Of a stretch of DNA of 64,000 bases, positions 1 through 10,824 are shown piece after piece. The notes beneath the pieces are model-generated. The model saw only the letters and a program-made list of their open reading frames with translations. It was not told where the DNA came from and ran no database searches. Where the stretch lies: positions 186,001-250,000 of the forward strand of contig WBVU01000004.1 of the NCBI GenBank assembly GCA_009192285.1, given 5' to 3'. The position numbers were made by a program, and so were the translations under genes. Numbering within the stretch: the first letter of the stretch is position 1; the number at the start of each line of letters is the position of its first letter. The stretch comes from Morchella semilibera. Lineage: Eukaryota > Ascomycota > Pezizomycetes > Pezizales > Morchellaceae.

Positions 1-139
1 AAGAAAAAAGTGAAAGGAAATGATCGTTGCCGGAACGAGTGAGTGATGAAGTGAATGTAGAAGTGAGTGAGGATGGAAGAAAAAAAGAAGTCGGATTCGG
101 GGAGTTGGACGTCGTATATAAACCATTGTGAGCAACATA

Positions 140-406
140 TCATTTCCATATCCCTTTACCGTAGGGCAATATTGCATCTCCGGAGGTTGGGATGGAATCT
201 TTGCTCTCCGCATTCGGGCCCGGTGAGGACTGTAATGCGGCGTGGAGAAGTTCAAGGGTGCTGTACCACACGAACGCCACACCGCAAATAGTACCGATTA
301 TGAGAGGTACAAACAGGATTACTGCGCCCGGCCATGGAGTCTTTCTATAGTGAAAGAGAAGCGAGATGCTCAGCTTCTGTAGTGCAGTAGATCTCCGATG
401 CACCAT
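140..406 (-). CDS. Possible small single-pass membrane protein (88 aa), tentative
   Basis: This minus-strand ORF begins with a basic stretch (MVHRRSTALQKL), followed by a hydrophobic segment of about 20 residues (from WPGAVILFVP, around residues 26-50) and a polar tail. That is the layout of a signal-anchored or mitochondrial inner-membrane small protein. I do not recognise a family. The start at 406 is the first ATG-type Met; an in-frame extension to 424 is possible. A possible splice donor (ACG then GTAAAG) lies near the 3' end, so the true gene could continue below position 140 and off the window. It could equally be a chance ORF. Confidence 0.25.
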   Translation of the reverse strand: MVHRRSTALQKLSISLLFHYRKTPWPGAVILFVPLIIGTICGVAFVWYSTLELLHAALQSSPGPNAESKDSIPTSGDAILPYGKGIWK

Positions 407-3169
407 TTTGGTTATGTACCCCACATGGAGCAGCAGAATTCGAGATGAACTGAGAGTGTCTGTTGTATGTATCTAGACACATAAACCAGGAGCTCGATCC
501 CATGTTTTCGGTAATATAATCCTCTCCATGAAGAATTACTGTCCATGGTAGTCGCTACCAATTGCTCGAGGCCCAATTTCATAACCCGTGTCATATCTCA
601 TCGGTTCTTCACGCCTCTAGTTAGCCAGGTACTATTCACCTCTATGCACGTACGTACCTTTCCCCGGTGTCTCCATCCAAAGCCGTACGGTTTATCCGGT
701 CTGGAGGCCCACCTTCAATCCTGTGTCAGCATTTTGATGTGAGGTGTTTACCTAACTCACCCACCGGCGGGGCAGGAGGTTGCATGGATAGAAGCGGTTC
801 AAGGCTGTTGTTGTTGCTGTTGTCGCTGTAGGTTAAAAAGGTTAAATGAAAGTGCACAGTAAGTAAGGCTGAGCCCCCCCCCTCGGTCGGTAAGTAGACC
901 CCCGAACCCCAACCCCTGCCGGCGGGACCGCACTCGCTTGAGACCCCGCGCTATGAATAGCAGCACCCCGAAGAGTCCCCCCCGAGGATGTTTCGTGCCC
1001 TACATCTATGTGGGTGGCTGGGGGTGTTTAGTTTCCAGCTTCTAGAAGGAAGAAAATCGGATAATGAGATGCGATCGGCTGGGCCGGATGTAAGGCGTTG
1101 TGCTGTGCCGCATGGCACAAGACGGCGCCGCATCATGGGTACCTCTACATGTAATTTGATCGCGCGGTGGAATGCAGATAATTTTAGATTGAAAACTGTG
1201 CAGTGATGATGGTGACAGCATAGGCTCTCACTCGAGACCGGTTCTTCCTGCGACTTGAGCGGGTTCTGGTGAGTTACCGATGGGTGTGTAATCGGTACCG
1301 GGAATTCTATACAGCAGTAGTATGCTAGGGCGCCCGTTTACCTGGGCGAGTAATAATTTCTTTACGGATGGATTGTTCAGAGTTAACGGTTGGGGTGTCA
1401 TGGAGGTCTTCTATGCTATGGTGACATTGGTTCATTTCATGAAGCCAAGACGGAAAATCGAGTGATCATCTATGATTGTGACTGGGCGCCACAATGGGGG
1501 TAAGGCATGTCCTCCCCCTTATCTGCAGCCACATAGGCTGCGCATGCCTAGCGCACACCACTTATCAGTCCCCATGGGATTCAAGGTAATTATCATCACT
1601 GGGGCTGTGTTTGGCGGTAGATCTTTTAATTTAGCCACAAGTACCAAGGCCTTTTATCTTAGAGTAGGTGTGGCCCTGGCCATGTAGATTGATAAGATGC
1701 ACAGGCAGACACACTGACCTGTATTGTAGATACCCTTAAGCTTGCTCTTGATTGATAGTACAACACCCATACGTCTCCCCATACAAGTCTATCCATGTCT
1801 GCTTCACGAATTGGCCTTGAAGAGGCCAGCTGGTTCGTGAACTCGCAGACTCCGCCCGTGGGGAAGAACACCTACAGCGACGTTATCTCGAGAGCCCTTT
1901 TAACACAGTGCGTGTTACTCACTCGTTCCGTTGGCAGTAGGGTGACCATTTCTAGCCCATAGCAGTGATCATAAATTCGAGTGAGAAACCATGATGGCAC
2001 CAAAAGATACGGTTAGAGAAACCATCCGGTGCTACCCTTTACCAGCAAAAACGATTCTCTGTCTCGCCGCAAGAGCTCGCATGTGTAAGCACGTTCAGCG
2101 GGCAGACCATAGATCTTCTGTGCGCCCTTCGTGGTGTTTTGGGGGCTTGTTAGGGGCCAGTTGGTGCTAACTCGTTAGATGGCGTCGATAAAGGAAACTC
2201 GTGGGGTTTAGATTATGGGTAATTAATAGGTGCGGGCAATACCTGATAGCAGAGCTGGGTGGTGGTTCGCCGGGAGCCATGCGTCCCCGCTAGCGATGTA
2301 TATGTGGCTCTTTTCTTTAGCCACCCGCTCTAGTCCCGGCCTCCATCCCGTTCCCCCGCTCAGGAATTATGCACTTAATCTTTTAGGGCCCACGGAAATC
2401 ACGGTTTTAGATGGCCAACTCATGGCCCTGAGCTAGATTGGAATCTGGCCAGGTTTAATACAGTTAGTTGAACTGTGTGGTTCACTAGGTCATGGTTTGA
2501 ACGGATTGTGGTTTTCTTGATCTAAATCACAATTTGAGCAGATTATTGTGCCGTTAGCCTTAGGGTTTTTGCGGTCCACTGGAAGGGCCTTTACCACGGT
2601 TTAGTTAAGCTCGGATTGCGATCCACTGTTCCGACCGTTATCACTCACGATGTATATATCAGTCCGTAACCAGAAAAGCACACACATCGAGGGGACGTAA
2701 CCGAGTGACATTCCATGACAACGCCCACACACCAACCGAGCCAATCAGACAACACCCCTTACTCACCCGCAGATCTGCACAACCTCGGTTAGATCCACAC
2801 GCACGCACACTGCTTACTCTGCTGAACAAAGAATTACAAGAAGTATGATGCTCCGTTCTAACCAATCCTTACGAACTCCTGATCACGGAGGGTCTAACCT
2901 CCACAACCCGCGGCTACTGCTTCCTACTCTGGCCTGCAACCCCTGCAACTCCCCGCACTTTTTCTGCTTCGTGCGTCATTACCAATGGGGGGGTAATCAT
3001 ATATCATCAAAACTACAATCAACACCATTATCTTAGAACGCAGAGAGCCGAGACCTTTTTTTTTTTTCGTTCTTCCCTTTCGAGGGGTAGGGGGTTCTAG
3101 TTTGAGAGCTAGGCTGGGGGCTTGCCGAGGCTCTCTCTGTGTAGTGTTGCTGGATTGAAATATCGAATG

Positions 3170-3256
3170 TATATATATATATATATATATATATACGCCA
3201 GAGAATTCTTCTTTTTTTCTCTATTCTTCATCATCTTCTTCTTTTCTTCTTCCGAC
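3170..3256 (+). promoter_or_regulatory. (TA)13 tract and pyrimidine-rich core promoter region
   Basis: A TA dinucleotide run (3170-3195) is followed by a CT-rich tract (about 3207-3253). Together they lie 125-210 nt upstream of the phenol monooxygenase ATG. CT-rich blocks just upstream of the transcription start are common in filamentous-fungal promoters, so the assignment is inferred from position and composition only. Confidence 0.35.
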
Positions 3257-3380
3257 TACTATACTATCGATATCAGCTGCAATTGAGTAGTAATAGTTGT
3301 TAGCTGAGCCACCAGAGGACCAAATACATATATATACACATACACACACACGATATTCACTTCACTCACATATCACCATA

Positions 3381-5512
3381 ATGCCAGTCTTTGTCGAGCA
3401 ATCCGGTGAGGGACGAGACTCCCGTGTCAATCCAGCGCACCTCAACCCACTTCCCCGCCTCAACCCCGCCCCCCCAGCCCGTCCCACAGGGCATGAGCAG
3501 GAGCGCTATGAAGTGGTCATTGTCGGCTCGTAAGTCCCCCCCCCCCTGGGGGTCCAACCAACCAGCTAGCCAGTCCATTCTAACCCCAATTCACAGTGGC
3601 CCAGCAGGAATCATGACCTCCGTCTGCCTCGCCCGCTACGGCATAACCAGCGTCCTCACCGTCGACGAGAAGAGCGCGCAGATCCACGCCGGCCAAGCGG
3701 ACGGCATCCAGCCACGGACGCTGGAGGTGCTGCAGTCGCTGGACCTCGCCCACGAGGTGCTCACCCAGGGCTGCCAGATGCACGAGGTCGGCTTCTGGAA
3801 CCCCACGCCCGACGGCGCGGGGATCGTCAGGACGTCGTTTGTGCCCGATGTGTCGGTGCCGGCGAGGTACCCGTTCGAGGTCACGATACACCAAGGGCGC
3901 ATTGAGAGGATCCTGAACGAGGACCTGGAGAAGAATGGGAATAGGGTGCAGAGGGGGTGGAAGGTGAAGGAGTGGCAGTTTGACTATGCGGATGAGGAGT
4001 TCCCCGTGCTGGTCAAGATGAGTGGGCTGGAGGGCGGTGAGAGGGTGGTGAGGGCAAAGTACTTGGTGGGTGCAGATGGTGCACATAGTACTGTGAGAGA
4101 GGGGATGGGGTTGAAGCTCGATGGTGACCATACAGATCACGTTTGGTAGGTCACTTCCTCAGAATCAGTATGGCAATATACTAACCAGTCATCTATGGGT
4201 TATAGGGGTGTAATGGATTCTGTCGTCAAGACAGACTTTCCGGATATCAGGAAAAGATGTGCAATTGTAAGTTCACTTCCCCCCTAGATCTCCAAAAGAA
4301 AAAAGGAATATACTTACCACATTCCATCTGCAGCACTCCAGCACCGGGTCGATCATGGTGATCCCCCGCGAGCGCATCTCTGGTAACCAAGTCCTGACCC
4401 GCATCTACTGCCAAATGGAAGACGAAGTCGAGCGCGACCCGACTATCGCTGCCGGTCCCACCACCATTGACCCCTCCGCTGCCAAACAGCATGCCAAAAA
4501 GCGCCGCGAGAAGGTCACCCTCGAGCGCATCATCGCGCAGAGCCAAAAGGTCCTCGCCCCCTACACCATCAGCTTTGACGACGTCGACTGGTGGGCCGCC
4601 TACCAGATCGGCCAGCGCGTCACCAAGCAGTTCTCCACCGCCGACAAGAACGGCGTCCTGCGCGTTCACATTGCCGGCGACGCCTGCCACACCCACTCCC
4701 CCAAGGCCGGCCAAGGCATGAATGTCTCAATGATGGACGGTTTCAACATCTCCTGGAAGCTCGCGCATGTCCTGAACGGCCTCGCCCCAGACAGCGCAGA
4801 TCTGATGGCCACGTACGAGCACGAGCGCCTCGACATCGCCCGCCAGCTGATCGCCTTCGACACCGAGTTCTCCGGAATGTTCTCTGGCAAGATCGGCGCC
4901 GAGACAGGCCTAACGCACGAGCAATTCGTCAAGGTCTTCCGCACAGGCAGCGGCTTCACAAGCGGCTGCGGAATCCAGTACGGCGAGGGCCCCCTCGTCG
5001 CCCCCTTCACCCCCACCTCCACCGCCCTCCCAGAGAGCGGCATCTTAATACCCGGGCGCCGCCTCCTAAACGTCCGCACCAAGCGCTTCGCCGACGCCAG
5101 CCCCCGCGACATCCACGACGACCTCGTGACGTCCGGCCGCTACCGGATCATTGCCGCCCTGCCCACGGCCTTCAAGACAAACCCGGCCTCGCTCTCGCCA
5201 ATCATCACACAGCTCGTCGAGACGCTTCCGGGGCGGTTCCCCGCGGGCGTGGTCGAGACTGTGGTCGTGTTCCCGGGCGAGAGGGGCGCCCTCGAGTGGT
5301 CGGACCTTCCCGCCTGCGTCAAGGAGCGCAGCGAGTGGCTGCTGCTGGGCGACCACTACGGCACGCTGTATAAGACATGGGGCATCGATGAGGGCGCCGG
5401 CGCAGTGGTCGTCGTGAGGCCAGATGGGTATGTAGGTGCTGTTTTGCCCGGCGTGGAGGGCGCGGAGGCCCGCGTGGGAGCATATCTTGAGGGCGTGCTG
5501 AGGACCGTCTGA
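3381..5512 (+). CDS. Phenol 2-monooxygenase-type FAD-dependent aromatic hydroxylase
   Basis: Four exons: 3381-3529, 3597-4145, 4206-4266, 4334-5512. They splice to 646 codons (645 aa), close to the roughly 650-665 aa usual for fungal phenol hydroxylases. The FAD fold shows GSGPAG at residues 49-54, a DG motif (GADGAHSTVR, Asp210) and the FAD-contacting GD motif (GDACHTHSPKAGQG, Gly368-Asp369). After about residue 480 comes the C-terminal thioredoxin-like dimerisation domain of this family, ending in a conserved RPDGYVG-type stretch. The family uses NADPH and O2 to ortho-hydroxylate phenols to catechols in the cytosol. The true substrate could be another simple phenol, or a secondary-metabolite intermediate. 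All three introns have GT..AG ends and join frames exactly, including the codon split inside GSGPAG. The gene is GC-rich at third positions. It has no pathway neighbours such as a catechol dioxygenase. Confidence 0.92.
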
Positions 5513-5681
5513 GGAGGAGAAGGTGGAGGAGGAGAATGTGGGTGGGTGGGTGGGTGGGTGGATAGAGTTTTCTCTATCTATCTATTAATCTATCTACCTG
5601 CCTCCTATCTCTCACTCTCTATCTCTCTTTTTCTTTCCTTTTTTTCCTTTTTTTTTTATTCCCTTCCATGTGCTATATATG

Positions 5682-5807
5682 TACTCGCAACTTCATAGCG
5701 TTTCTGAACACAACCGCTATTACATGCCATACAAAAATGTAGTCTTGGCGGTTTTTTGGGTGTATGCAATATTAGTCGTGTTCAAAAACGCTATGAACTT
5801 GCGAGTA
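5682..5807. mobile_element. Mariner-like MITE, copy 1
   Basis: A short non-coding element with terminal inverted repeats of about 30 nt. The left end reads TACTCGCAACTTCATAGCG and the right end reads, on the other strand, TACTCGCAAGTTCATAGCG. The outermost TA on both sides fits a TA target-site duplication of the Tc1/mariner type, leaving an element of about 122 bp beginning CTCGCAA. It has no transposase. A second copy lies 74 bp downstream in the same orientation. Confidence 0.82.
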
Positions 5808-5881
5808 TGTAGGCTTAAATATATAAGTAGTTAGTATCAGAGTACAAAAAAAATACCATCCACAACATCAATTGATAAATC

Positions 5882-6009
5882 TACTCGCAACTTCATAGCG
5901 TTTCTGAACACAACCGCTATTACATGCCATATAAAAATGTAGTCTTGGCGGTTTTTTGTGTGTGTATGCAATATTAGTCGTGTTCAAAAACGCAATGAAA
6001 TTGCGAGTA
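5882..6009. mobile_element. Mariner-like MITE, copy 2
   Basis: A near-identical direct copy of the element at 5682-5807. It differs by a few substitutions and a 2-bp insertion in a GT run near 5960, and it is again bounded by TA. The terminal repeats retain the same CTCGCAA ends with mismatches in the inner part (cgcaatgaaattgcgag on the right). Mobilisation would require a transposase encoded elsewhere. Confidence 0.8.
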
Positions 6010-6163
6010 CAAATACCATAACCTGACCAAGGCGAAGAAGAAAACCCCACTCCCCACCTTAATCCGCGGCGGGCCTGACCCCAAAATATATACCCACCCG
6101 TATAGTAATGCCCCCGCGCATGCGAACCCCACGCACCGCACAGATCTACCCATCTGTCTGCCT

Positions 6164-6210
6164 ACCTTACCTTACCTTACATTACCTTACCTTACCTTAC
6201 CTTACATTAC
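6164..6210. repeat. (CCTTA)n pentanucleotide microsatellite
   Basis: About nine units of a CCTTA/ACCTT pentamer, with two units reading ACATT instead. It is intergenic. Confidence 0.85.
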
Positions 6211-9200
6211 ATACCCCATACCCCCACAGCATAACGGAAAAAAGAAAAACAAAACAAAACCCCAAAGAAACAAAGAAACAGACCAGACCAGACAGCCCGC
6301 CTTGATGATGTCCCCCATCCGTCCGCTCCTCGGCCCGCGCGCGCACACATAAAAAATGGGTAGAGCAGAAAACTTGAGTCATGCATGATATCATCCTCCC
6401 CCCGCCGGCAGAAACGGTATTTAATACGTAACTGCTAAGAAGTACAATATGTATGTATGATGCGCGCACATCCGCACAATGCCGCAGTAGATTACGAGCA
6501 CGTGAATGGGTTGGGGTTGAGGGGGGGGTGATGAATCTTGTAATACCCTCATTGTTTTTTTTCTGGAAGATTTCTTCTTCTCCTCCCACGCGAATGTATA
6601 ATGTACCTGTCTACAACCGGCAAATTTGTAAGTTAGGCAGGTGAGTTGTCAATTATTTGCAGATTATTGTTTTTTTTTTCTCGACACGATCCTTGCTTTC
6701 CATTCTTTCTTTTTTTTTGCATCATACACGAGCTCGCTTTTCCTTTTTCCCCTTGCTTCATCCCCCCCCGCATCTATCCTGCATCGCTGCTGTCTACTCT
6801 GCGCAGCGCAGGAGGAAAGCTTATAAGCCTTACGCATGCTGTGGTTGTTTTGGGAGACAGCTGCCGCTCTTCACTGCTTATGGAAACCCTAACCCTGGTA
6901 GCCGAGTGAGAACATATGATGTGGATGGTTTGGGTGGATGGAAAACGGATGGAGAGAAAAGGATTGGGTAAGGGAGATGGAAGTACATACGTATACGTAT
7001 GGATACCATTGAAAGCGATGGACAGATGTTCATGGGTGATCTAGAAACTCTCGATTGCGCATCATGGGCATCGTGGTGATCCAGGAACCGGCCATGTTCC
7101 GAGGAGGATGAGGAAGAGGAGCCACTACCCGGTCTAGTCGGCAGGGGAGTGCATGGATCATCTTGGTGAATTTTTGTTTTAGGTCGACCATGATAATCCG
7201 TGGCGATGATTCAATGAGATCTATTCTGCCTCGTTGTCAGTCTTAGGTGTGACAGGGACCTACCTAGATACTGCGCACCTGCCAGTCCGAGGGAGAGAGG
7301 AAAAATCAACTCTTGAAAGACCAGGTCTAGGTCGAGTCAGATTGTGGGCTCGGGAAAGGGGGTGGGGGGGGAGGTTCGAGGGCATTCTACCTCCCTCTGT
7401 GGTCTTAAGCTTCGGTGCCATGACCTTCCTTGCAATCGCCCTGCTTCAGCCTGCTTCAGCCTGCTGTGACCCAAGCCTTTGCTTCCTATGTCGTACGTAT
7501 ACGCCGGAGCTGCACTATTACTCACTTCCAAGAGATATTCGTGGAGTGACGGGACGTAGACTGCTGCTGCTGTTGGTTACGCCTGTAGGCAGCGATATCT
7601 ATGGATTCATGGTTTCGGTGCACTAATCAGTTTTTCAAGGAAGGAAGGCCAGAAGAGGGGGGGAGGGGGGACAGGTGTGTCATGTATATTCGTAACCCAT
7701 ACGGAGTATGTGTATGAAGTGGGCGTGGTGAAGTTTCAAGACAGGGGATAGGGAGATTTTTTTTCTCTCCCACGTCTCATGCTGGCTGGCGGATATGGTT
7801 GTTGTTGGCTGTAATGGTGTTGTTGTTGGTAGTGTACGTCGGTGGTGGTGGGTTAATAGGATCATGTAGGGAAGTACATGATACATGTAGATAGGGATAG
7901 TCATCATGACCATGATCATGAGTATATCAGTCGATTATCTGGCCAGATAGCTAGCGAGCCTTGGAAATAGAGTTTTTGTGCGAGTACAGTAATCAGGATA
8001 GAAGCTGCCGTAGTACTGAGTACAAGGACATTAAGCCTTAATCCTAAGAAGAAGAACAAGAAAAACGAATATACTCTATAAAAGAAGAAAACTAAGCCGT
8101 GATGATGCCATAAATCCCGGGCCAAGAATTCGGACGTCGTAATGCTTTCCTGCACGGGCAAAAAAACTCAAATTGAAAACTCAGATCATACTCTAGTCTC
8201 TACATATTCTATCGCCCAATCAGTTCCCTCTGGAGATACGTACGTTGATCGAATGTAACATCCCTCCCATTGATATACCATGGTACCAAGACAACTGCCG
8301 CCGGGCCAAGAAGAGACGAGTTCTGCCCCACCCCCTTCTCCCCCAAAAGCAAATCTGGCAAGCAATCTGGTACTTGGCCTTCCCAATCAGGGACCAATCC
8401 ATTACTTAAAAAAAGCAAATATGAACCCGGGTCCACCCCTCCCAAACCTCTGATCTATCATCTATGTATGTATGCTTCTCGGACCAAGACTCGGCCAAGC
8501 CCTAACATTACGTGGGCCAGCAGTACCTCCGCCACAGCTGCGGTTCAGGCTGGGCATTTCTCGGCTTACTTTGTCTAGCATTACGTGGAACGGACCAAGA
8601 GCCAAGAGCGTACAACATATCATGGCCAGCTTGGAATGTGGCAGTGTAAAAGTACTACTTACGTAGTATATGTAATCACAGTCGTTGTTACTAACTAATT
8701 AAGTATTTAGTTAGTACCTACATGTAGGTACTCTAGTAGTAGCGCCAGTACTGACTGGCGTTGAAAGAAAGTCAGTCAGGGTCTCATCTGCCCTGTTCCA
8801 CAACGATAAGGCTCCTCCACACCCGCCGCCCACGGCGCATCGGTGGAACTCACGGAAGAATCTCCCCTACCACAATCTACGCCCACCCTACCACCCCAAC
8901 ACGTCAAAATCTTTCCCTATATTTCTTTTTTCTCTCTCTCTCTCTTTTTAATTCTCTTTCCCGCGCGCTCTCGTTAAAAATAGTGTAACGGCCTTTGCTC
9001 GCTGCACGCACGGAGAAACGTTGACAACATCTATGTACATATTTCCCATGTCCATTTTTTTTTCCCTTGAGATGGGACAATATAATAGGATCACACGACG
9101 CATGCATGCGTCACTCCGTGTGATTGGATTTATCATTTGATATATCAAAGCAAGCAAGAACAAGCAGTATAGTAGCAACACCCTTTTTCAACCTTCTCCG

Positions 9201-9726
9201 TCTGCTTGATTGCTTGGTACTGCCTTGCCTTGTTCTTTTTTTTTTCTTTTTCCTTTTCTATAATTTACTCTACTCCAAACGCCCTCCTGCTCCTCCGAAG
9301 GGGAGGGTGGCTTGGAATGATTCTCTTCGGAGCAAGCCTACAAATGCAGGTTCACTTAAGGCCAAGACGCGAATGACGATAGTCGATAACTTGGCGCGGC
9401 GAGTGATTCGCTGTGACGGGTTGTCTCTCGGATGCAGGCGAGGATGGGCCCGGGTGATGGGTATCGATCTTGAATGATACTCTGGATTTACCCAGGGTGG
9501 CTCGGCGGTGTTTGATTAACCTAGATTGTTTCCATGATCAGGATCAGCAGGGAAGGAGGGGGAGAAGAGGTCTTGGTATATGGTTTTCATGATCAGCAGG
9601 GAGTGGTAGTTGAAACAAATTTGAGATTGAAGTGATCAAGTGACGTGGTCCCTATCATTGGTTACAGGGAGAGAGAGAGGGAGAGAAGAATAGTAGCCAG
9701 GTATGTGTCTGTTTGATTGTTTGTTT

Positions 9727-9747
9727 CTAGAGTATTGAATACTCTAG
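9727..9747. repeat. Perfect 10-bp inverted repeat (1-nt spacer)
   Basis: CTAGAGTATT, a single G, then AATACTCTAG. It is a perfect palindromic hairpin in intergenic DNA with no adjacent gene. Its function is unknown. Confidence 0.7.
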
Positions 9748-10363
9748 AGATATATAGTAGGTAGTGTGAAGTAGTGTAACTAGAGTACATGTTCCCCGAA
9801 CTCCCCTTCCTGGATAAAAATCAAGCCAAAGGAAAAGAAAATAGTCGTTGACAGGTTGTGTGTCATGGTATCAATAGAACTAGTAAGAGTGGTAAAAAAA
9901 AAAGGAAAAGGAAAAGGAAAAGCAACTCAACAAAGGAAAAGTGGCCCCCCGGGCAAAGAAGGTAAAGTGAGGAAGAGCACCAATAGGAACCTTCTCCACA
10001 TGAAAGTAAAGCAAATAATACCCCCCAACCAGAACAGAACAAAAAAAGCGAAAGAAAAGAAAAAAAACTCCGCGAAACCCCGTATTCCCAACCCCCAAAG
10101 CAAATCCAGCTTAAAAAATCAAAACCCGTTCGCTCCGTTAAAAGGACACCGAAAAACACTAGGAGATGGTTAAAGAAAAGATGGATGGAAAAAACGCCGC
10201 GCTGTAAAAATAGAATTGTATCCGCTCCGTAAAGTAAGGGGAAAAGGTAAGGAAAAGGCGAGAAAAATTTAAAAGACTGCGAAAAAGAAGACGTTAGTTA
10301 AACTTCTTAATGCGCACACTTAGTAGGAATAGAGACATACTTTATAATAACGCCTAATATCGG

Positions 10364-10824
10364 TTATGAATCCATAGAGGAAACTCTCTTTGCTTTCTCA
10401 GTGCTATACTTCTTGAGAAGCTTTGACGGCTTCCATCTCTTTGAGAGACTCCTCGGCCTGTTTCTCCTCTCAACTTCTTCATTCGAGCTGGCAATACTTG
10501 TCTGTGAAGCCTGTATCCATCACCATTAGCCGCGGCCCCAACAAACACAAAAGCAATTTCTTGAAAAGAACTTACCGAGCTGGCAGCAGACAGAGTCGTT
10601 TCCGTCTTGACAATAAACCCATAATTTGTCGACTCCATGCGCATCATCTCCTCATCGCGACAACGCTGGCGATATAGATCCCCCTCGGGCCCAGGCATAT
10701 ACCATTCCTGCGCAGCGCGGCGAGCATGCAGGGTCTCCATGAAAGCGCTGAATCCTGGGTCGTTGTCGTCCTCGTTATTTGAGTCGCTATCGCGAAACAG
10801 ACGGGTGATTAGGTTGGTGAGCAT
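10364..10824 (-). CDS. Small hypothetical protein (131 aa), two exons
   Basis: Exon 1 (10576-10824) and exon 2 (10364-10510) flank a 65-nt intron with a GTAAGT donor and a TACAG acceptor. The spliced ORF is 132 codons, starting MLTNLITRLFRDSDS. The N-terminal half is acidic, then comes an aromatic and charged segment (EWYMPGPEGDLYRQRCRDEE, about residues 40-60). The C-terminus after the intron is very basic and Ser-rich (RRNRPRSLSKRWKPSKLLKK), as in a nuclear or nucleic-acid-binding tail. I do not recognise a family. Without splicing the ORF reads on into a frame-shifted tail of similar length, so the exact C-terminus depends on the intron, which is supported by strong consensus sites. It stands alone, with more than 2 kb to the next gene. 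Confidence 0.6.

Larger units (their letters stand above)
1..3380. other. Intergenic, no confident gene
   Basis: The stretch upstream of the phenol monooxygenase holds only short, overlapping ORFs without recognisable domains. The single one worth noting, on the minus strand at 140-406, is listed separately. Long runs of C and G (about 876-915) and a (TA)13 tract at 3170-3195 are the only conspicuous local structures. Confidence 0.6.
5513..10363. other. Intergenic with microsatellites and two MITEs
   Basis: No gene is supported in about 4.8 kb. The start (5538-5640) is a (GTGG)n then (TCTA)n/(CT)n tract that probably forms the 3' UTR of the monooxygenase. Two inverted-repeat elements follow (listed separately), then a (CCTTA)n array, poly-T/poly-A-rich blocks and short spurious ORFs. 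The A-rich block at about 9890-10110 produces long lysine-rich ORFs that look compositional rather than coding. Confidence 0.6.

Noticed and set aside
4247-5373. Long antisense and alternate-frame ORFs over the phenol monooxygenase
   Set aside because: Shadows of the GC-rich third positions of the real gene; no family motifs.
5682-6009. CRISPR-like interpretation of the direct repeats
   Set aside because: Only two copies, each with terminal inverted repeats and TA flanks, in a fungal genome. MITE is the right reading.
6884-6899. Telomere-like AACCCTAACCCT
   Set aside because: Fewer than two repeat units, far from any contig-end signature.
6641-6971. Overlapping Phe/Ser-rich ORFs near 6.7 kb
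   Set aside because: T-rich tract effect; three overlapping frames open at once, with no motif.
9856-10173. 105-residue plus-strand Lys-rich ORF and opposing Phe/Leu-rich ORF
   Set aside because: Both are produced by an A-rich purine block. Composition, not coding, explains them.
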